From: Bacteriovoracaceae bacterium
GTDB taxonomy: Bacteria > Bdellovibrionota > Bacteriovoracia > Bacteriovoracales > Bacteriovoracaceae
Assembly: GCA_003245675.1 (NCBI GenBank)
Contig: QKCN01000096.1
Location: 1-55,350, forward strand
Length of the DNA stretch: 55,350 nt
Direction of reading: 5' to 3'
This document shows positions 7,958 to 16,453 of the stretch, in pieces; the first letter of the stretch is position 1, and each line of letters opens with the position of its first letter. Below the pieces are notes generated by a model. That model was not told the origin of the DNA. It made no database searches and saw nothing but the letters and a program-made list of their open reading frames with translations. The translations under genes and the position numbers were made by a program.

Positions 7958-8533
7958 CTATTTATTTTGGGAACAAAACTTCCAATACCCTTCATCTGTC
8001 ACCAGGTGCTGAACTCTTCGATCATGAGGCTCAACCGGGATTTGAGAAGTCATTTGTTCACTTGTACAAATTCCAACACTCGCACCTTTAAATTTTTGCA
8101 AATAGGAATCGTAAAAACCTTTTCCTCTTCCTAGCCGCTCTCCCTCCCAAGAAAAAGCCAAGCCAGGTACAACCAACACATCTGGTTCTACTTGCAGAGA
8201 TTCAGTTGAAGGCACGAGCAACTTCACACCAAACCCCATGTCTGCCACAAGATCCGAGCGCTTACACTTAAAAAACCCCATCCCACCATTTGAAAGCCGG
8301 CGCGGAAAGGCTAATGAAAATCGCTGCTCTAGCTCATCTAGAAAATCCAACTCATCTTTAAGAGGTGCGAAAACCCCTAAGCAGCAATTTTTTTCTTCAA
8401 GTCCCAAGTCTGTTAGAAGACCCAAAAAATGTGTTAAGGCTTTTTGACTTTTTTCTCGCCAACACTCTTTTGAAAAAGACGACAATAGTGTCTTGATTTC
8501 CTGACGTTTTTTTTTCTTTTCTGAGGAAATCAT
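7958..8533 (-). CDS. fau: 5-formyltetrahydrofolate cyclo-ligase
   Basis: 191 residues. VVPGLAFSWEGERLGRGKGF followed by YDSYL is the signature GxGxGxYD region that binds ATP and folate, and the C-terminal VEPHDRRVQHLVTDEGYW is the conserved end of the family. The enzyme uses ATP to turn 5-formyl-THF into 5,10-methenyl-THF, recycling a folate by-product. It lies 47 bases after zapA and 12 before rny. The pair zapA-fau is also adjacent in gamma-proteobacteria, where the 6S RNA gene lies between them; here the gap is far too small for it. The N-terminal Lys-rich start (EKKKKRQEIK) is typical. Confidence 0.93.
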   Translation of the reverse strand: MISSEKKKKRQEIKTLLSSFSKECWREKSQKALTHFLGLLTDLGLEEKNCCLGVFAPLKDELDFLDELEQRFSLAFPRRLSNGGMGFFKCKRSDLVADMGFGVKLLVPSTESLQVEPDVLVVPGLAFSWEGERLGRGKGFYDSYLQKFKGASVGICTSEQMTSQIPVEPHDRRVQHLVTDEGYWKFCSQNK

Positions 8534-8580
8534 CTCACTCTTCTATCTTGTGGATAAATTGGAAAGTCCCTATTCAAGGG

Positions 8581-8877
8581 CTACTTCGCTTGAGCACATT
8601 CTTCAAGAATGGATTTGGTTTTCATATCAATTTTCGAAAGAATTTTTTGACCTTTCGACTTTAACTCCAAGTAATCACCCGCAATCTTCATGAGCGTGAG
8701 TACGGCAAGTTTTGATTCATCCAATCCCGAAGCACTTTTTCTTATGTTATCGGCCTCTTTGTAAACCCACTGGACAATGTCACTCGGAGAAATCTCCGAG
8801 GACTGAGTTGACTCAGACCTAAACCTTAATTTTTGCCCAAATATGACAAATTCCAAATTATCGCGTTGTTCAGACAT
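8581..8877 (-). CDS. zapA: cell division protein ZapA
   Basis: 98 residues, the usual ZapA size. The N terminus (LEFVIFGQKLRFRSE) matches the beta hairpin of ZapA, and the C-terminal half is a long helix (from about residue 28) suited to the dimeric/tetrameric coiled coil. ZapA cross-links FtsZ filaments at mid-cell. Sequence conservation in this family is weak, so the call leans on size, secondary structure and the position between ftsY and fau. It follows ftsY by 80 bases. Confidence 0.8.
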   Translation of the reverse strand: MSEQRDNLEFVIFGQKLRFRSESTQSSEISPSDIVQWVYKEADNIRKSASGLDESKLAVLTLMKIAGDYLELKSKGQKILSKIDMKTKSILEECAQAK

Positions 8878-8957
8878 ATATCTAAGTTATTTCAGATATT
8901 TATTGGTGTCAACCAGGTAGTTCTGGCAGCCCAAAATTCTGCGCTGCCCAAGTGTTT

Positions 8958-10136
8958 TTAAATGATATTTTTGAGATATTCAGTAAGATCAAAACGGTCT
9001 AAATCATCGACCCCTTCGCCCACCCCAATATAAGAAATAGGAAGCTTTAATTTATCCACAATTCCAATGGCAGCACCGGCCTTAGAAGAACCATCACACT
9101 TAGTAAAAATAAGACCATCCAAATTTAGAGTTTTATGAAACTCCTCTGCTTGGCGCATCGCGTTTTGCCCAGTGATGGCATCCAAAACCAAAATCGTTTG
9201 GTGGGGAGCTGTTGTATCCAATTTAGAAAGAACATTTTTACTCTTTTTAATTTCTTCCATCAAATTAGCCTTGGTATGAAGACGCCCTGCGGTATCAATA
9301 ATACAATAATCCGCCTTCTCATTAATAGCACGCTGAAGTGCTTCATAGGCAACTCCCGATGGATCGGCCCCTTCTTTGGCCCTTACCATGGTTGCCCCTG
9401 CGCGCTCACACCAAACTTGTAGCTGGTCAACTGCCGCGGCCCTAAAGGTATCACAAGCTCCAACCACCACATTGGCACCCTGACGAACCAAACGAGTCGC
9501 CACTTTACCAATTGTTGTTGTCTTACCTGCCCCATTAACTCCTACAATCATAATCACACGGGGAGATTCATGGCTTTCTTTATTAAAATCAAAAAGATAG
9601 TTCGGAACTTGCCCCTGATAATTTTCAATTTTAGAACGCAATATATTAGAGACAATCCCTTTAATCGATGCTTCAGAAAGATCTTCTGCCTTATCTGCCT
9701 CTGAAGAAAGTGTTTCAATAATTTCAGCAACAACTGATGGCCCCAAATCAGCGCCATAGAGAATTTCTTCAATTGACTCTAAAACTTCATTATCAATTTT
9801 ATTCCCACGAATTAATGAAAAAATTTTACCAAAGATATCTTCACGCGTCTTAGAAAGCCCCTTACTCAAGCGCTCGGCCCAAGACATTTTAGGTGTAACA
9901 ACTGATTCAACTTTTGGACGAACTTCTTCTTCAACTTTTTCACTTGGAGCGGCGGAAACGACGGGCCTAGACTCAGCCGGAACTTCCGTAGCTTGCGGGC
10001 GAGAAAGAAACATATAGAGGGAAACAATAATAAAAAATAAAATGGCCAATATTCCCCAGACATCTCCCGATGTCGCCTGATGAGGACAACCAACCGCAGT
10101 AAAAAAAGATTGCAAAAAAGAAATCAAAGAATCCAT
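8958..10136 (-). CDS. ftsY: signal recognition particle receptor FtsY
   Basis: 392 residues. An N-terminal membrane helix (about residues 28-44, ILAILFFIIVSLYMFL) is followed by a Pro/Glu/Val-rich acidic linker and then the NG GTPase domain. Motifs in order: GVNGAGKTTTIGKVATRL (P loop, near residue 200), DTFRAAAVDQLQVW, DTAGRLHTKANLMEEI, TKCDGSSKAGAAIGI and the C-terminal GVGEGVDDLDRFD. FtsY receives ribosome-SRP complexes at the inner membrane for SecYEG insertion. An explicit N-terminal transmembrane segment differs from E. coli FtsY, which has only an amphipathic A domain. First gene of the run ftsY-zapA-fau-rny. Confidence 0.97.
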   Translation of the reverse strand: MDSLISFLQSFFTAVGCPHQATSGDVWGILAILFFIIVSLYMFLSRPQATEVPAESRPVVSAAPSEKVEEEVRPKVESVVTPKMSWAERLSKGLSKTREDIFGKIFSLIRGNKIDNEVLESIEEILYGADLGPSVVAEIIETLSSEADKAEDLSEASIKGIVSNILRSKIENYQGQVPNYLFDFNKESHESPRVIMIVGVNGAGKTTTIGKVATRLVRQGANVVVGACDTFRAAAVDQLQVWCERAGATMVRAKEGADPSGVAYEALQRAINEKADYCIIDTAGRLHTKANLMEEIKKSKNVLSKLDTTAPHQTILVLDAITGQNAMRQAEEFHKTLNLDGLIFTKCDGSSKAGAAIGIVDKLKLPISYIGVGEGVDDLDRFDLTEYLKNII

Positions 10137-10211
10137 AAACGCTCCGTATTTTTCCGCATCATACAGAAAAGTTCACTAGAAAAAAAGAAAGTTTTCCACT
10201 AGACTCGCCTC

Positions 10212-11177
10212 ATGAAAAGACTAAGAGCACAATTTATTTTGATTCAGGCCATTCGCGATTTTTTCAAAGAAGAAGGCTTATTAGATGTCCTTACTCCTCC
10301 GATGGTGGAAAATCCCGGAATGGAAACACATATTCACCCCTTTGCAGTGCATTCGACCTATAGAAAGGAAGCCACAGGGTGCTACCTTCATACCTCTCCC
10401 GAATTCCATATGAAGGAACTCATTTCTCAAGGTCTCACTGATATCTTTACAATATCTTATTGTTTTCGCGATGAACCCAAATCCCCTATTCACCGTGCCC
10501 AATTTTTAATGCTGGAATGGTATCGCGGCAAAGCACATTACACCCAAATAATGGATGACTGTGAAAAATTATTCAACTACTGCCTCCACCAAATGCAACA
10601 ACAAGGCTTCCAATCGCAATTTAAAAATGGTGCCCCCAAAATGGAAAGGGCCACCGTAGATGAACTTTTTCAAAAACATCTTGGTTTTTCCATATTAGAT
10701 TATCTAGATATCATGAAACTACGCGAGAAAATCAGAATTGACTTTCCTGATATCACTCTTCCCCAACATAGTCCTCAAATGCTCTGGGACGATTATTTCT
10801 TCTTACTCTTTCTCAACAAAATAGAACCACTCATTGCTCAAAAAGATTTTCTACTACTCTACGAATATCCGGCCCCCCTTGCGGCACTATCAACACTTAA
10901 AAAAGAAGATCCGCGCGTTTGTGAGCGCTTTGAAATTTACGTCAAGGGCGTTGAGCTCGCGAACTGTTTTAATGAGCTTTTGGATATTGAAGAACAAAAA
11001 GAGCGCTTCCAAATACAAAAAGAGGAAAAAAAATTGCTTTATGGGTATGAATTGCCTGAACCTCAAGTGCTTTATCAGGCACTTGAAAGAGGACTGCCGA
11101 CTTGTGCTGGAATAGCTCTTGGCGTTGAAAGACTACTGTACAGTGTTATTGATATTGAAAATCCATTTTATAATTAG
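10212..11177 (+). CDS. epmA: EF-P beta-lysine ligase (GenX/PoxA type)
   Basis: 321 residues, matching the compact lysyl-tRNA-synthetase paralogue EpmA, which lacks the anticodon-binding domain. Class II motifs are visible: motif 2 in CFRDEPKSPIHRAQFLMLEW followed by YR, and motif 3 in GIALGVERLLYSVID. The substrate-pocket segment is KGVELANCFNELLD. EpmA attaches (R)-beta-lysine to a conserved Lys of elongation factor P, which helps ribosomes through polyproline stretches. Neither EF-P nor EpmB is in the window. The start is slightly shorter than in E. coli and has no strong ribosome site. The 3' end overlaps the facing kinase gene by four bases. Confidence 0.9.
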   Translation: MKRLRAQFILIQAIRDFFKEEGLLDVLTPPMVENPGMETHIHPFAVHSTYRKEATGCYLHTSPEFHMKELISQGLTDIFTISYCFRDEPKSPIHRAQFLMLEWYRGKAHYTQIMDDCEKLFNYCLHQMQQQGFQSQFKNGAPKMERATVDELFQKHLGFSILDYLDIMKLREKIRIDFPDITLPQHSPQMLWDDYFFLLFLNKIEPLIAQKDFLLLYEYPAPLAALSTLKKEDPRVCERFEIYVKGVELANCFNELLDIEEQKERFQIQKEEKKLLYGYELPEPQVLYQALERGLPTCAGIALGVERLLYSVIDIENPFYN

Positions 11178-12349
11178 AGAACTATTTTAAAAACTGTTCC
11201 CTCTTGTTTATTAGAAACAAATGAAATTTCCCCTTGTAAATAACGCTCTACCAGCATTTTTGAACTAAAAGCACCTAAGCCTCTTCCTATGCCTTTTGTT
11301 GAAAAGCTTTTAGTAAAGACTTGGGGTTGAACATCCTCTGCAATAACACGCTTGTTTTTCACAAAAAACTCAGCTTTATTTTCATCATTTTTTCTGGCAC
11401 TTACAACGACAATTGCGTCATTGCCTTCTTCTTCTAGTGCATTCTTTATCAAATTGAGAAGGACCCTGGAGAGCAAAGCTCTATCGGAAAAGAAGTCAAA
11501 AGATTCAGAACCTTCCTCCAGTACAATATGTTTTCCCTGCACGTAGCTGAATGAACTATAAAAACCAATAAATTCTTTTAAAAAATCCTGGCTATTAAGA
11601 GATGATTTTTCAACACGCAAATTACCGGCTTCCATTTTTATAAGCTGCTGCTGCGCTCTGATTTCATCCAATAATTTAGCGACAATATTTTTGACCATTT
11701 CTAAAATTCGATTTTTATCTTCGTATGCCGTCTTCTCAAAAACTTGAATAAATCCCTGTAGGGCACCAGTGGTATTGATTAGGTCATGAAAAAAAATATG
11801 TTCTAAATGTTCTCGTTGTTTTTTTTCTCGGATATCTGTTAACGAAACAACAATGTAAGCTTCTGTTTCAATCTCAAGAGGTGAAGTTTTAACCATAAAA
11901 TGATGGGCGATACCATCGTGAGATTGCAACATACACTCTTGTTCTGCTTCCTTTCCCGCAACCCCTTTTAATAATGCGGAAAAGACACCACAATTAATGC
12001 AATCCTGCGATGAACCACAAGCCTGCTTTTCCTCAATCCAATGCTGGCAATTGAAAACGTCTCCCAAGCGACGCCCTAAAGACTCATCCACTTTATCTTT
12101 GTTTAAATACTTTTGCAGCTCTGCATTTATATAAACCACCTGCATATTTCTATTGAGGATAAGAACAAAATGCTTAATAGAATTGATCATCAAATCAAAA
12201 AAAGAATTTTTGCCAATACGATTTATAAAATCGGTATGAGCTTTTTTTAGCATCTCTTCTGATGCATAAACATCAGGGTCATACGCGAAATTCGTATTTC
12301 CCACAATCTCTGAATATTTTTTAATCATTTCGTTTTTGTTTTTTTTCAT
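11174..12349 (-). CDS. PAS-domain sensor histidine kinase with Cys cluster
   Basis: 391 residues, no membrane segment, so probably cytoplasmic. A PAS domain starts near residue 60 (LNRNMQVVYINAELQKYL). It contains a four-Cys cluster, CQHWIEEKQACGSSQDCINC, a spacing seen in several deltaproteobacterial PAS kinases and possibly able to hold a metal or Fe-S group. The dimerisation/phosphoacceptor box FFHDLINTTGAL puts the His near residue 187. The ATP-binding domain has NLIKNALEE (N box), a shortened G1 region, and GIGRGLGAFSSKML (G2). No response regulator is adjacent. Signal unknown; redox or metal sensing is only a guess from the Cys cluster. Confidence 0.88.
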   Translation of the reverse strand: MKKNKNEMIKKYSEIVGNTNFAYDPDVYASEEMLKKAHTDFINRIGKNSFFDLMINSIKHFVLILNRNMQVVYINAELQKYLNKDKVDESLGRRLGDVFNCQHWIEEKQACGSSQDCINCGVFSALLKGVAGKEAEQECMLQSHDGIAHHFMVKTSPLEIETEAYIVVSLTDIREKKQREHLEHIFFHDLINTTGALQGFIQVFEKTAYEDKNRILEMVKNIVAKLLDEIRAQQQLIKMEAGNLRVEKSSLNSQDFLKEFIGFYSSFSYVQGKHIVLEEGSESFDFFSDRALLSRVLLNLIKNALEEEGNDAIVVVSARKNDENKAEFFVKNKRVIAEDVQPQVFTKSFSTKGIGRGLGAFSSKMLVERYLQGEISFVSNKQEGTVFKIVL

Positions 12350-12442
12350 AGGCTACTTCCACATTACGCACTCACTCTACCTTAGATTCTCTCATTTCTC
12401 TTTGCGGCAGATAAGTGCAAATCTCACTAAGTTTTCTTAACA

Positions 12443-13438
12443 TCAAAACCAAGACCCCAAGCCCAAAGGCATATTTAAATTCAAACCCAGCAGCCACTGA
12501 TCTTCGCGATCTAATCCCGTAGTTACTCCCAAACGATATTTTTTGAAATGCCAAAGACCCGGATAAAGATTAAGTTTAAAACGACTGTTCTGCACGGAAT
12601 TGATCAGCAAAGCATAACTCAGCTGCTCTTCGCGATCATAATAAGTTGCAACACTTAGCCGCCCCTTCTTGTTAACTGGATCAGTAAAAGTCACTCCGGC
12701 AGCGAGAGTAAAGAACTCCTTTTCGGAATACTCATAACTAATTCCTCCCAATACCTTTAATCCAAAAAGAAAAAAAGGACGCAACTTGGAGACAAATAGA
12801 TTGGGACGGATGGTAAAATCAGAAGCCGCATTCATAATGTGAGAATCTTCCGGATTATAAAGGGGCTGATCGCCCCACGTACGCAGATAGAGTTTTTCAA
12901 AAAAAAAGGAAGCAATTCTATCATTTAAAAAAATAATATTTCCGGCAATATCGTAAAAAAATAAGTCTGCAAAATTATCATGGCTAGTAACGTCAGGATT
13001 GGAAAGTTCATAAGCTTCGTTGCCGATATGGCCTGCATAATGAACGAAGAGAGATGAAAACAAAGGGAAGGGAGTTTCATTTTGTTTCATGCGCTCGTAA
13101 AGATGGCGAAAGTCATTGCCTGTGCCAATCGTATGCAGCCCCAAATTTACAAGGGCCCGCTCTCCCAAAAATTCATCCTTGATCCACTTTTCATATCCTC
13201 CATCGTCACGAATGGAACGATCAGGATGGCGTATACGACGAAAAACTTCTTCGTGATTTTTCCAATAATGCTTTTGACTAAAGTAAGGCTCATTTTGGGC
13301 CACATCAAAGGCCATATTCAAATACTGTCTAATGGGCCGGTAGGTATCTGTTTGCGAAACCAGATTATAAGAGGGAGGCAATGCCCCCCAAGCAAGGGCC
13401 TGCCTCAACGCAAGAATGACAAACAGTAAAATGCGCAT
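12443..13438 (-). CDS. exported protein with barrel-like C-terminus, unknown
   Basis: 331 residues. A short signal peptide (cleavage probably after LAWG, near residue 18) precedes a region with conserved-looking polar motifs, including HYAGHIGNEAYELSNPDVTS and HDNFADLFFYDIAG. The C-terminal 120 residues alternate in a beta-strand pattern (SVATYYDREEQLSYALLINS) and end in a glycine-rich strand, as in outer-membrane proteins. The ATG lies one base after the stop of the symporter gene, so the two are translationally coupled. The repeated His/Asp residues could bind a metal, but no protease signature is complete. Family not recognised. Confidence 0.6.
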   Translation of the reverse strand: MRILLFVILALRQALAWGALPPSYNLVSQTDTYRPIRQYLNMAFDVAQNEPYFSQKHYWKNHEEVFRRIRHPDRSIRDDGGYEKWIKDEFLGERALVNLGLHTIGTGNDFRHLYERMKQNETPFPLFSSLFVHYAGHIGNEAYELSNPDVTSHDNFADLFFYDIAGNIIFLNDRIASFFFEKLYLRTWGDQPLYNPEDSHIMNAASDFTIRPNLFVSKLRPFFLFGLKVLGGISYEYSEKEFFTLAAGVTFTDPVNKKGRLSVATYYDREEQLSYALLINSVQNSRFKLNLYPGLWHFKKYRLGVTTGLDREDQWLLGLNLNMPLGLGSWF

Positions 13439-13439
13439 A

Positions 13440-15149
13440 CTAAACTTTTATTTTTTTCTTTTGCAATAACCAAATAACAATCAAAGATGCAATAAGAAGA
13501 ACTGCTGCCCATAAAAGAGAAGACCACTCCTGCAAAATTAGATAGCCTGTAAAAAAGAGAAAGCTATAAACAAAAATAACGGAACTCAACCACAAAGAAA
13601 CTTTCTGGAAAACTGGCTCCTTTTCTCCCTCCAGTCTTTCTAAAAAAGGAAGAGGAAATGTTTCCTTCTTGGTCAACCAAGTTGAAAGCAACCAAGCAAT
13701 TGTTGTAAAAGCAACAATGAAGAAAAAGCTTTTGGGATTTTGCATAATCCCTTGATTCCATGAGGGATCAAAGCGCGCAAATACATAATGAGTAAGAATA
13801 TAAGCCAAAATGGGAGCCACCGTCGCTACAATTTCGGCAATCGCATTAATACGCCCCCAAAACCAACGAATAATGAGAATAAGCCCCAGTCCTGCACCGC
13901 ACTCAATTAAAAACTGCCAAACGCCCGAAATAGTCTCCATCAATGAGGTAACGAATAAGGCAATCAGCATCAAGGCGAAAGTAACAATTCGTCCAAAAAG
14001 CACGGCCTTTTCTTTGTGATTACCCCAGAAGCGAAGATAAAAATCGTTCACAATATAACTTGTTCCCCAATTTAACTGAGTCGAGATAGTGCTCATATAA
14101 GCAGAAAAGAACGCAACTAAAAGCAAGCCCTTAAGACCTGCAGGCAAAAAATCACGCATGACATAGAGAAAGCCCAATTTTTTATCCGCCACTGCCAAAT
14201 CCGGATAGAGCTTTAGAGCACAAAGGGCCACAATGATCCAGGGCCAAGGACGCAAAGCATAGTGCGCAATCTGGAAAAATAAAGTTGCACCCAAAGCATG
14301 CTTTTCATTTTTAGCACTCATCATTCTTTGAGCAATATAACCACCACCGCCCGGCTCATTACCGGGATACCAGCTAGACCACCACTGCACGCCCAGTAGG
14401 GCCAAAAAAGTTCCTATCGATATCACAAACCCCTTTCCGACATCTGCTCCTGTCGTGGGAAAGAAAGAAAAAGTCCAAGCCGGTAAATCCGCTTTCAGCC
14501 CTTGAACTCCGCCAACTTCTGGCGAATTCAACACAATCACGGCCAAAACAATGCATCCAATGATCGCCAGAAAAAATTGAAAAACATCGGTATAAACAAC
14601 TCCTAAAAGACCAGAAACAGCAGAATAAATAGCAACCAAAAGCATCAGGCCAAACATGACAGGCAATAGCAAAGAATCAGGTACTCCAAAGAACACCTTT
14701 ACAATACCCATCATCGCTAAATTTACCCAGCCAATGACCAGTGCATTCATAAATACACCAAAATAAAGAGCACGAAAGCCCCTTAAAACGGCAGCACTTT
14801 TTCCTTGATAGCGCAGTTCAATGAATTCCAAATCAGTCAAAATATTAAGACGTCGCCAATAGCGAGCAAAAAAGAAAACGGTAAACATACCGCCAATCAA
14901 CATATTCCACCAAAGCCAGTTGCCGGCAATACCATACTGCGCAACTAACTCAGTTACCGCCAAGGGCGTATCGGCCGCAAAAGTCGTGGCAACCATGGAA
15001 ATCCCCAATGCCCACCACGGAATAGAACGTCCTCCGAGAAAAAAATCATCAGCACTTTTTTCGGCACGTTTCTTAAAATAAAGTCCCACAAAAACAGTCA
15101 GCACAATATAGAGAGCAACAATCAAATAATCCCAAAATACCAATTTCAA
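13440..15149 (-). CDS. sodium:solute symporter (SSS family)
   Basis: 569 residues with about thirteen hydrophobic helices. The N terminus (YLIVALYIVLTVFVGLYFKK, then SADDFFLGGRSIPWWALG) is the classical SSS signature, in which FFLGGRS follows the first helix. SMVATTFAADTPLAVTEL is the following helix with the conserved small and Thr/Ser residues of the Na+ site. These carriers take up sugars, proline, pantothenate, nucleosides or other solutes with Na+. The large size and C-terminal extra helices resemble the sugar/myo-inositol branch, but the substrate cannot be assigned. It is sandwiched, 12 bases and 1 base apart, between two exported unknowns that probably work with it. Confidence 0.93.
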   Translation of the reverse strand: MKLVFWDYLIVALYIVLTVFVGLYFKKRAEKSADDFFLGGRSIPWWALGISMVATTFAADTPLAVTELVAQYGIAGNWLWWNMLIGGMFTVFFFARYWRRLNILTDLEFIELRYQGKSAAVLRGFRALYFGVFMNALVIGWVNLAMMGIVKVFFGVPDSLLLPVMFGLMLLVAIYSAVSGLLGVVYTDVFQFFLAIIGCIVLAVIVLNSPEVGGVQGLKADLPAWTFSFFPTTGADVGKGFVISIGTFLALLGVQWWSSWYPGNEPGGGGYIAQRMMSAKNEKHALGATLFFQIAHYALRPWPWIIVALCALKLYPDLAVADKKLGFLYVMRDFLPAGLKGLLLVAFFSAYMSTISTQLNWGTSYIVNDFYLRFWGNHKEKAVLFGRIVTFALMLIALFVTSLMETISGVWQFLIECGAGLGLILIIRWFWGRINAIAEIVATVAPILAYILTHYVFARFDPSWNQGIMQNPKSFFFIVAFTTIAWLLSTWLTKKETFPLPFLERLEGEKEPVFQKVSLWLSSVIFVYSFLFFTGYLILQEWSSLLWAAVLLIASLIVIWLLQKKKIKV

Positions 15150-15161
15150 AAGATCACCTGC

Positions 15162-15971
15162 CTACATAAGATGGTTAAGAACTTTATGAAGTTTAAGAGC
15201 GATTTCCACTTTAATGTGATCGACACTATTCGTTCTGGCCCAAGCTTGGTGATAAAGCGCATTGTCATTTTTGCGTAAAGCATTTTTCCAAAATTGAGGA
15301 TAGCGTTTTGCAATATCTGCTGAAAACACAGCATACCAATTCTCTAAGTCTTCGCGATTAAGTTTTAAAACTTCAAGGAGGTCCAAGGTTTTATCCACAA
15401 CCAATCTTTTCAGAGCAAAAAATCTCATGTCCTTTAAAACCTCTGGGCGAACTCCTTGATTTAAATATTTCTCCAAAAACTCATCGACGAATTGAACAAG
15501 GCGCTGAGAGCAGTCCTCATCGTAATTTAACAAAGCGGCATAAACATCATCGACCATCAAAGCGCGATAAATCCCCTCGCGCGTTGCCCCTTGGTTAAGG
15601 GTATTAAGCCACCTGCGAAAGTCGGAATCTTCCGCTTTGCTTCGACGGGTTAACTTAAATAACTCATCGATAAAAGCATAATTGTATTTTTCTTGATCCT
15701 GTTGAGGGAGCGAATAAAATTTTGCTCGCACAGAATCCTTCCAATCATAATTATCTGTCGATGTAGAACTTTTTTTAACTTCAGGAATTTTAGGTAAAGC
15801 AACAGTTTGTTGAACTTCACCCAACCAAGCATCAGCCTTCTCTTTGCCAAAAACCTTAACCACAAGAGGACGTGCTTTTTCCTTAAGCTGATCCACCCAT
15901 CCCATTTTTTCATCGGCCCAAGCCACATTCATCATAAAGATCAAACTCAGTGTAAACGCTAACACTCTCAT
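15162..15971 (-). CDS. exported helical protein, unknown
   Basis: 269 residues with a signal peptide (cleavage after AWA, near residue 19). The mature part is helical and charged, with repeated aromatic/Leu patterns (YAFIDELFKLTRR and LLEVLKLNREDLENWYAVFS) and no enzyme motif. It ends 12 bases before the symporter start, so it is likely the first gene of a three-gene operon (this gene, symporter, barrel-like protein). A periplasmic binding or accessory role for the transporter is possible but not shown. Family not recognised. Confidence 0.6.
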   Translation of the reverse strand: MRVLAFTLSLIFMMNVAWADEKMGWVDQLKEKARPLVVKVFGKEKADAWLGEVQQTVALPKIPEVKKSSTSTDNYDWKDSVRAKFYSLPQQDQEKYNYAFIDELFKLTRRSKAEDSDFRRWLNTLNQGATREGIYRALMVDDVYAALLNYDEDCSQRLVQFVDEFLEKYLNQGVRPEVLKDMRFFALKRLVVDKTLDLLEVLKLNREDLENWYAVFSADIAKRYPQFWKNALRKNDNALYHQAWARTNSVDHIKVEIALKLHKVLNHLM

Positions 15972-16102
15972 AGCACTCTCCTTAATTAATAAATACTTAG
16001 AGTATTTTATAGGGGAAAGGCAAAACCACCAAAGAGAACCTTTTTGCCCAGATTCTTTGCCTCACAATACTTGATACAATGAGGGGAGCATAGGAGGGAA
16101 AA

Positions 16103-16426
16103 GTGTTATCTTTTCTAGCGAAATTTCAAAAATCACAGGCACGGCAAATTTCAGATTTGGTCAAAACAGATCTCGAGGAACTGTTTGATAAATTTAATCT
16201 CCAAATTAATGCCCGTTTTAAAGAAATAGAAGCACGCCTCATCAAACTAGACCGCAACCTCGAATTGCTAGAAACGAGGCTCACCACAAAAGAGATTAGT
16301 GATAAACAAACTTATGGCCACTTGAGCTATAAAATGGCCGAAATCAGCAATCAAAAAATGAAAAAAGAAGTTAATCAACTGCGCGATCAACTAGAAGGCA
16401 TTCGCCGCGCCAAAATTGACCAATAA
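16103..16426 (+). CDS. small coiled-coil protein
   Basis: 107 residues starting with GTG after a strong AGGAGG site. Nearly the whole sequence is a heptad-patterned coiled coil (IEARLIKLDRNLELLETRL and similar), without a signal peptide or membrane helix. It stands alone between two minus-strand genes. The pattern resembles small structural or adaptor proteins, but no family is recognised. The ribosome site supports expression. Confidence 0.6.
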   Translation: MLSFLAKFQKSQARQISDLVKTDLEELFDKFNLQINARFKEIEARLIKLDRNLELLETRLTTKEISDKQTYGHLSYKMAEISNQKMKKEVNQLRDQLEGIRRAKIDQ

Positions 16427-16453
16427 ACAATCCGATCTTTAAATACGATGGAC

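Noticed and set aside
8534-8580. 6S RNA (ssrS) expected between zapA and fau
   Set aside because: The gap is only 47 bases, far shorter than the roughly 180-base RNA, and no fold is visible.
8920-8945. Hairpin between ftsY and zapA (GGCAGC/GCTGCC)
   Set aside because: It has a 12-base loop and no T run on the strand that would need it, so it is not counted as a terminator.
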